A stretch of 25,389 bases of DNA from Candidatus Glassbacteria bacterium RIFCSPLOWO2_12_FULL_58_11. Lineage in GTDB: Bacteria > Gemmatimonadota > Glassbacteria > GWA2-58-10. Below, in pieces: positions 23,078 to 25,389 of this stretch. How positions within the stretch are numbered: position 1 is the stretch's first letter; every line of letters starts with the position of its first letter. The stretch spans positions 1,798 to 27,186 of the forward strand of contig MFIX01000111.1 of assembly GCA_001780825.1 (NCBI GenBank). Direction: 5' to 3'. The notes beneath the pieces were generated by a model. That model was not told where the DNA came from, made no database searches, and was given only the letters and a program-made list of their open reading frames with translations. The translations under genes and the position numbers were made by a program.

Positions 23078-23336
23078 GCTGGAGCCTCCTTGGCGGTGAC
23101 AAAAGATATGTCATGCGCGCAGTACGGTTTGCGTAAATTTCTTTGTCAAGGCTAATAAAGCGAGGCGGCGCTGTCAACCGGGATAATCGAACCAGGCAAG
23201 CCGCCGATGATCGAAAATTGAATTATGAAAGTTGACTGATATATCGGCCGCAGATATTATTTCCCCTGTACTCAATAATTAACTTTTGCGATTTTAGCTT
23301 GAACTTAATACGCAATAAGAAATCCGGAAGATAGCC

Positions 23337-24368
23337 TTGAAAGCCCTGATCCTTAAAGAGTACAATAAATTAGTATATGAGGATTTACCCGAGCCGCGGA
23401 TCGGAGCGGAGGAGGTGCTGATCCGGGTCAAGGCCTGCGGCATCTGCGGCAGCGATGTCCACGGGCTGGATGGCAGCACCGGCCGGAGGATCCCGCCGAT
23501 AGTCATGGGCCACGAGGCTTCGGGAGTGATTGAGGCGGTCGGCGCGGAGGCCGGGGACCTGCGGCCCGGAGAGCGGGTGACTTTCGACTCCACGATCTAT
23601 TGCGGCAGGTGTGTTTATTGCCGCGAAGGGCGAGTCAACCTCTGCGACAACCGGCGGGTGATCGGCGTTTCCTGCGAGGAGTACCGTCAGGATGGGGCCT
23701 ATGCCGAGTACGTAGCTGTCCCCTCTCACAGCGTTTACCGGATCGGGGATAATGTCTCTTTCGAGCAGGCGGCCACTGTCGAGCCACTTTCCGTGGCGCT
23801 CCACGCGGCCAGCCGGGTAAAACTGCCGGCTGATGCCACAGCCCTGGTGCTGGGAGCCGGCATGATCGGCCTGCTGATTGTCCAGGTGCTGAAGGCGCGC
23901 GGCTGTGCGAAGGTTTACGCGGTGGACCTCGATCCGGGGCGGCTGGAGCTGGCCCGCAGCCTTGGGGCTGAGGAGGGCCTGCGGCCGGACCATACGAATA
24001 TCCCGGCGGAGATTCTCGAGCGCACGGAGGGCCGGGGCGCGGATATCGCTTTCGATGCGGTCGGGCTCGCCGCGACCCTGACAGCCGGGGTGAACTGCTT
24101 GAAAAAGGGCGGCGCGCTGGTTCTAGTGGGTAATTTTTCCCCGGAGGCCGGCCTGCCCCTGCAGCGGACCGTGGTCCGCGAGCTCACGCTTTACGGCTCC
24201 TGCGCCTCGGCCGGCGAGTATCCCGAATGTCTCGACCTGCTCTCCAGTGGCGCGGTGAAAGTCGAGCCGTTGATCTCGGCCAGCGCGCCCCTGTCCGAGG
24301 GAGCCGCCTGGTTCCGGCGTCTCTATAATGCCGAAAAGGGATTGCTGAAAGTCTGCCTGTTGCCCTGA
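23337..24368 (+). CDS. Zinc-dependent medium-chain alcohol/polyol dehydrogenase
   Basis: This 343-residue MDR enzyme starts at TTG 23337 with GGAAG upstream; the sequence reads MKALILKEYNKL, the usual N-terminus. Catalytic-zinc ligands are C37 (CGICGSDVHG), H59-E60 (MGHE) and E149 (VEPLS). Structural-zinc cysteines are C89, C92, C95 and C103. The nucleotide-binding motif is LGAGMIG (172-178), and an acidic residue at the end of the next strand (VDLD) suggests NAD rather than NADP. It resembles sorbitol/galactitol-type dehydrogenases that oxidise secondary alcohols of polyols or sugar acids. The next gene on the strand is a short-chain dehydrogenase 130 bp downstream, separated by a palindromic repeat. 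Confidence 0.9.
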   Translation: MKALILKEYNKLVYEDLPEPRIGAEEVLIRVKACGICGSDVHGLDGSTGRRIPPIVMGHEASGVIEAVGAEAGDLRPGERVTFDSTIYCGRCVYCREGRVNLCDNRRVIGVSCEEYRQDGAYAEYVAVPSHSVYRIGDNVSFEQAATVEPLSVALHAASRVKLPADATALVLGAGMIGLLIVQVLKARGCAKVYAVDLDPGRLELARSLGAEEGLRPDHTNIPAEILERTEGRGADIAFDAVGLAATLTAGVNCLKKGGALVLVGNFSPEAGLPLQRTVVRELTLYGSCASAGEYPECLDLLSSGAVKVEPLISASAPLSEGAAWFRRLYNAEKGLLKVCLLP

Positions 24369-24389
24369 GAACAAGAAATAATAGTATCG

Positions 24390-24409
24390 GGCGCGGCATG
24401 CCGCGCCCC
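24390..24409. repeat. Perfect 20-bp GC-rich palindrome between dehydrogenase genes
   Basis: GGGCGCGGCA is followed directly by its reverse complement and then CTAC. It lies 21 bp after the MDR gene. No T-run follows, so it is at best a weak terminator. It shares the GCCCCTAC end with the palindrome at 18208-18235 and may belong to the same repeat family. Confidence 0.65.
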
Positions 24410-24498
24410 TACGTGAGATCGAAAATCAAAATGTTAAGAATAATTTCGGCCTTCCCGGACAAATCCCGGAAGGACCTGGAAAGGACAGGATTGACTAA

Positions 24499-25293
24499 AT
24501 GAGCGAAAACCTGTTCGATCTGTGCGGCAAAATCGCGGTGGTGACCGGCGCGAGCCGCGGGCTGGGGCAGTATTTCGGCCGGGCGCTGGCGCGGGCCGGC
24601 GCGGACCTGGTAATTACCAGCCGTCGGCTTGAATCTCTGGAGAATTTCAGCTCGGAGATCGAGTCCCTGGGACGCCAGGCTCTGCCCCTGGAATTGGATG
24701 TGCGCGACCGGGAAAGTATCATCCGGATGGTCGAGGCCGCGTTGCGCCATTACGGCCGGATCGACATCCTGGTCAACAATGCCGGCTGCAATGTCCGCAA
24801 GCCCGCGGTCGAGGTGGAATGGGAAGACTGGAACCTGGTGCTGGAGACCAACCTGCGGGGGCCGTTCTTTGTCGCCCGGGAGGTCGCCGCGAAAAGTATG
24901 CTCCCCCGCGGGCAGGGGAGGATCATTAATATAGGCTCGGTGACCAGCGTTTTCGGCTATGCCGGGATGGCCCCCTACTGCGCCAGCCGCGGCGGAATCC
25001 GTCAGCTTACCATGTCCCTGGCCGATGAGTGGGGCGCAAGCGGGATAACCGTGAACTGCCTGGCCCCGGGCTGGTTCAAGACCGCGCAGAACGCGGTGCT
25101 CTACGAGGACCGTGAATGGGTCGATTACCTCTGCGACCGGATTCCGCTCAAGCGGCCGGGCGTGCCCGAGGACCTCGAGGGGGCGATAGTATTTCTGGCC
25201 TCCGAGGCCAGCCGCTATATCACCGGGCAGACCATCCTGGTGGATGGCGGGATCAGTACCGGCGCCACGCGGGCGCTGCCGAAAAAGAAATGA
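24499..25293 (+). CDS. Short-chain dehydrogenase/reductase (SDR), gluconate 5-dehydrogenase-like, with Arg for catalytic Lys
   Basis: This 264-residue classical SDR starts after GGAAAGGA. It has the cofactor motif TGASRGLG (16-23), NNAG (93-96), catalytic Asn118, Ser147 in NIGSVTS and Tyr160 in APYCASR, 13 residues after Ser147 as usual. The catalytic YxxxK is Y-C-A-S-R: position 164 is Arg, coded CGC. The C-terminus has the ITGQTILVDGGI motif of the family. Two Arg after the second strand (R42, R43) hint at NADP use. It resembles gluconate 5-dehydrogenase-like and 3-ketoacyl reductase-like SDRs. It may act after the MDR enzyme in oxidation of a sugar acid or polyol, but no other pathway gene is in the window. 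The last 96 bp of the window hold no further gene. Confidence 0.9.
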   Translation: MSENLFDLCGKIAVVTGASRGLGQYFGRALARAGADLVITSRRLESLENFSSEIESLGRQALPLELDVRDRESIIRMVEAALRHYGRIDILVNNAGCNVRKPAVEVEWEDWNLVLETNLRGPFFVAREVAAKSMLPRGQGRIINIGSVTSVFGYAGMAPYCASRGGIRQLTMSLADEWGASGITVNCLAPGWFKTAQNAVLYEDREWVDYLCDRIPLKRPGVPEDLEGAIVFLASEASRYITGQTILVDGGISTGATRALPKKK

Positions 25294-25389
25294 ACCACTG
25301 CAGTTTTTACGAACCGCCCTGGGGGGTAGACTCATGGATCCGCCCGACCGGGTTTGCGGCATTTTAATGAATTGCCCAGACAAAAAGGG

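Noticed and set aside
1..25389. CRISPR arrays, tRNA/rRNA genes, prophage or insertion-sequence transposases
   Set aside because: No regularly spaced direct repeats, cloverleaf-like sequences or transposase/integrase-like proteins were seen on either strand.

Overview
The window is about 25.4 kb of moderately high-GC bacterial DNA (one 60-base sample inside the Gfo/Idh gene is 60% G+C). It holds 20 protein genes on both strands, one of them cut by the left edge and one only 30 codons long. There are no rRNA, tRNA, CRISPR or phage genes. The content is typical of uncultured, saccharolytic or peptidolytic Gram-negative heterotrophs: Tat-exported Gfo/Idh/MocA and NIF3-like proteins, a DUF1080 protein, exported amidohydrolases, many lipoproteins, a PIG-L deacetylase and a GT-C/TPR membrane protein. 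Planctomycete-, Latescibacterota-, Glassbacteria- or Gemmatimonadota-like lineages would fit. That placement is an inference from gene content, not a proof.

Left part (1-4628): a Tat-exported NIF3-like protein (minus strand, partial) is divergent from a MarR-type regulator. The regulator is followed by a tight plus-strand cluster: nitroreductase, DUF1801 protein, cupin, MhqO-type VOC dioxygenase and MhqD-type serine hydrolase. This gene set resembles the Bacillus MhqR regulon for quinone and electrophile detoxification, but collected into one locus. Matching TGT-N4-ACA palindromes lie in the marR promoter and in front of the nitroreductase, so they are candidate operators.

Middle part (4790-14702): a secreted two-domain esterase, an eight-repeat ankyrin protein, an exported DUF1080 protein, and a convergent 30-codon single-TM microprotein gene with its own ribosome binding site and a strong terminator. 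Next come an exported nitrilase-superfamily amidase with an N-terminal beta-sandwich-like region, then a minus-strand operon of three lipoproteins (a creatininase-family protein and two tandem paralogues of an unrecognised family). A Tat-exported Gfo/Idh/MocA oxidoreductase is divergent from that operon. Much of the predicted catalysis is outside the cytoplasm.

Right part (14748-25389): a methyltransferase-PIG-L fusion and a GT-C-like membrane protein with TPRs, both visibly more AT-rich than their neighbours, flank a Cys/Met-metabolism PLP enzyme. A 153-bp MITE-like inverted-repeat element separates the TPR protein from a RidA plus exported N-acyl-D-amino-acid deacylase pair. Two plus-strand dehydrogenases (a zinc MDR and an SDR with Arg in place of the catalytic Lys) finish the window. 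Two perfect intergenic palindromes (28 and 20 bp), both ending in GCCCCTAC, look like members of a dispersed repeat family.
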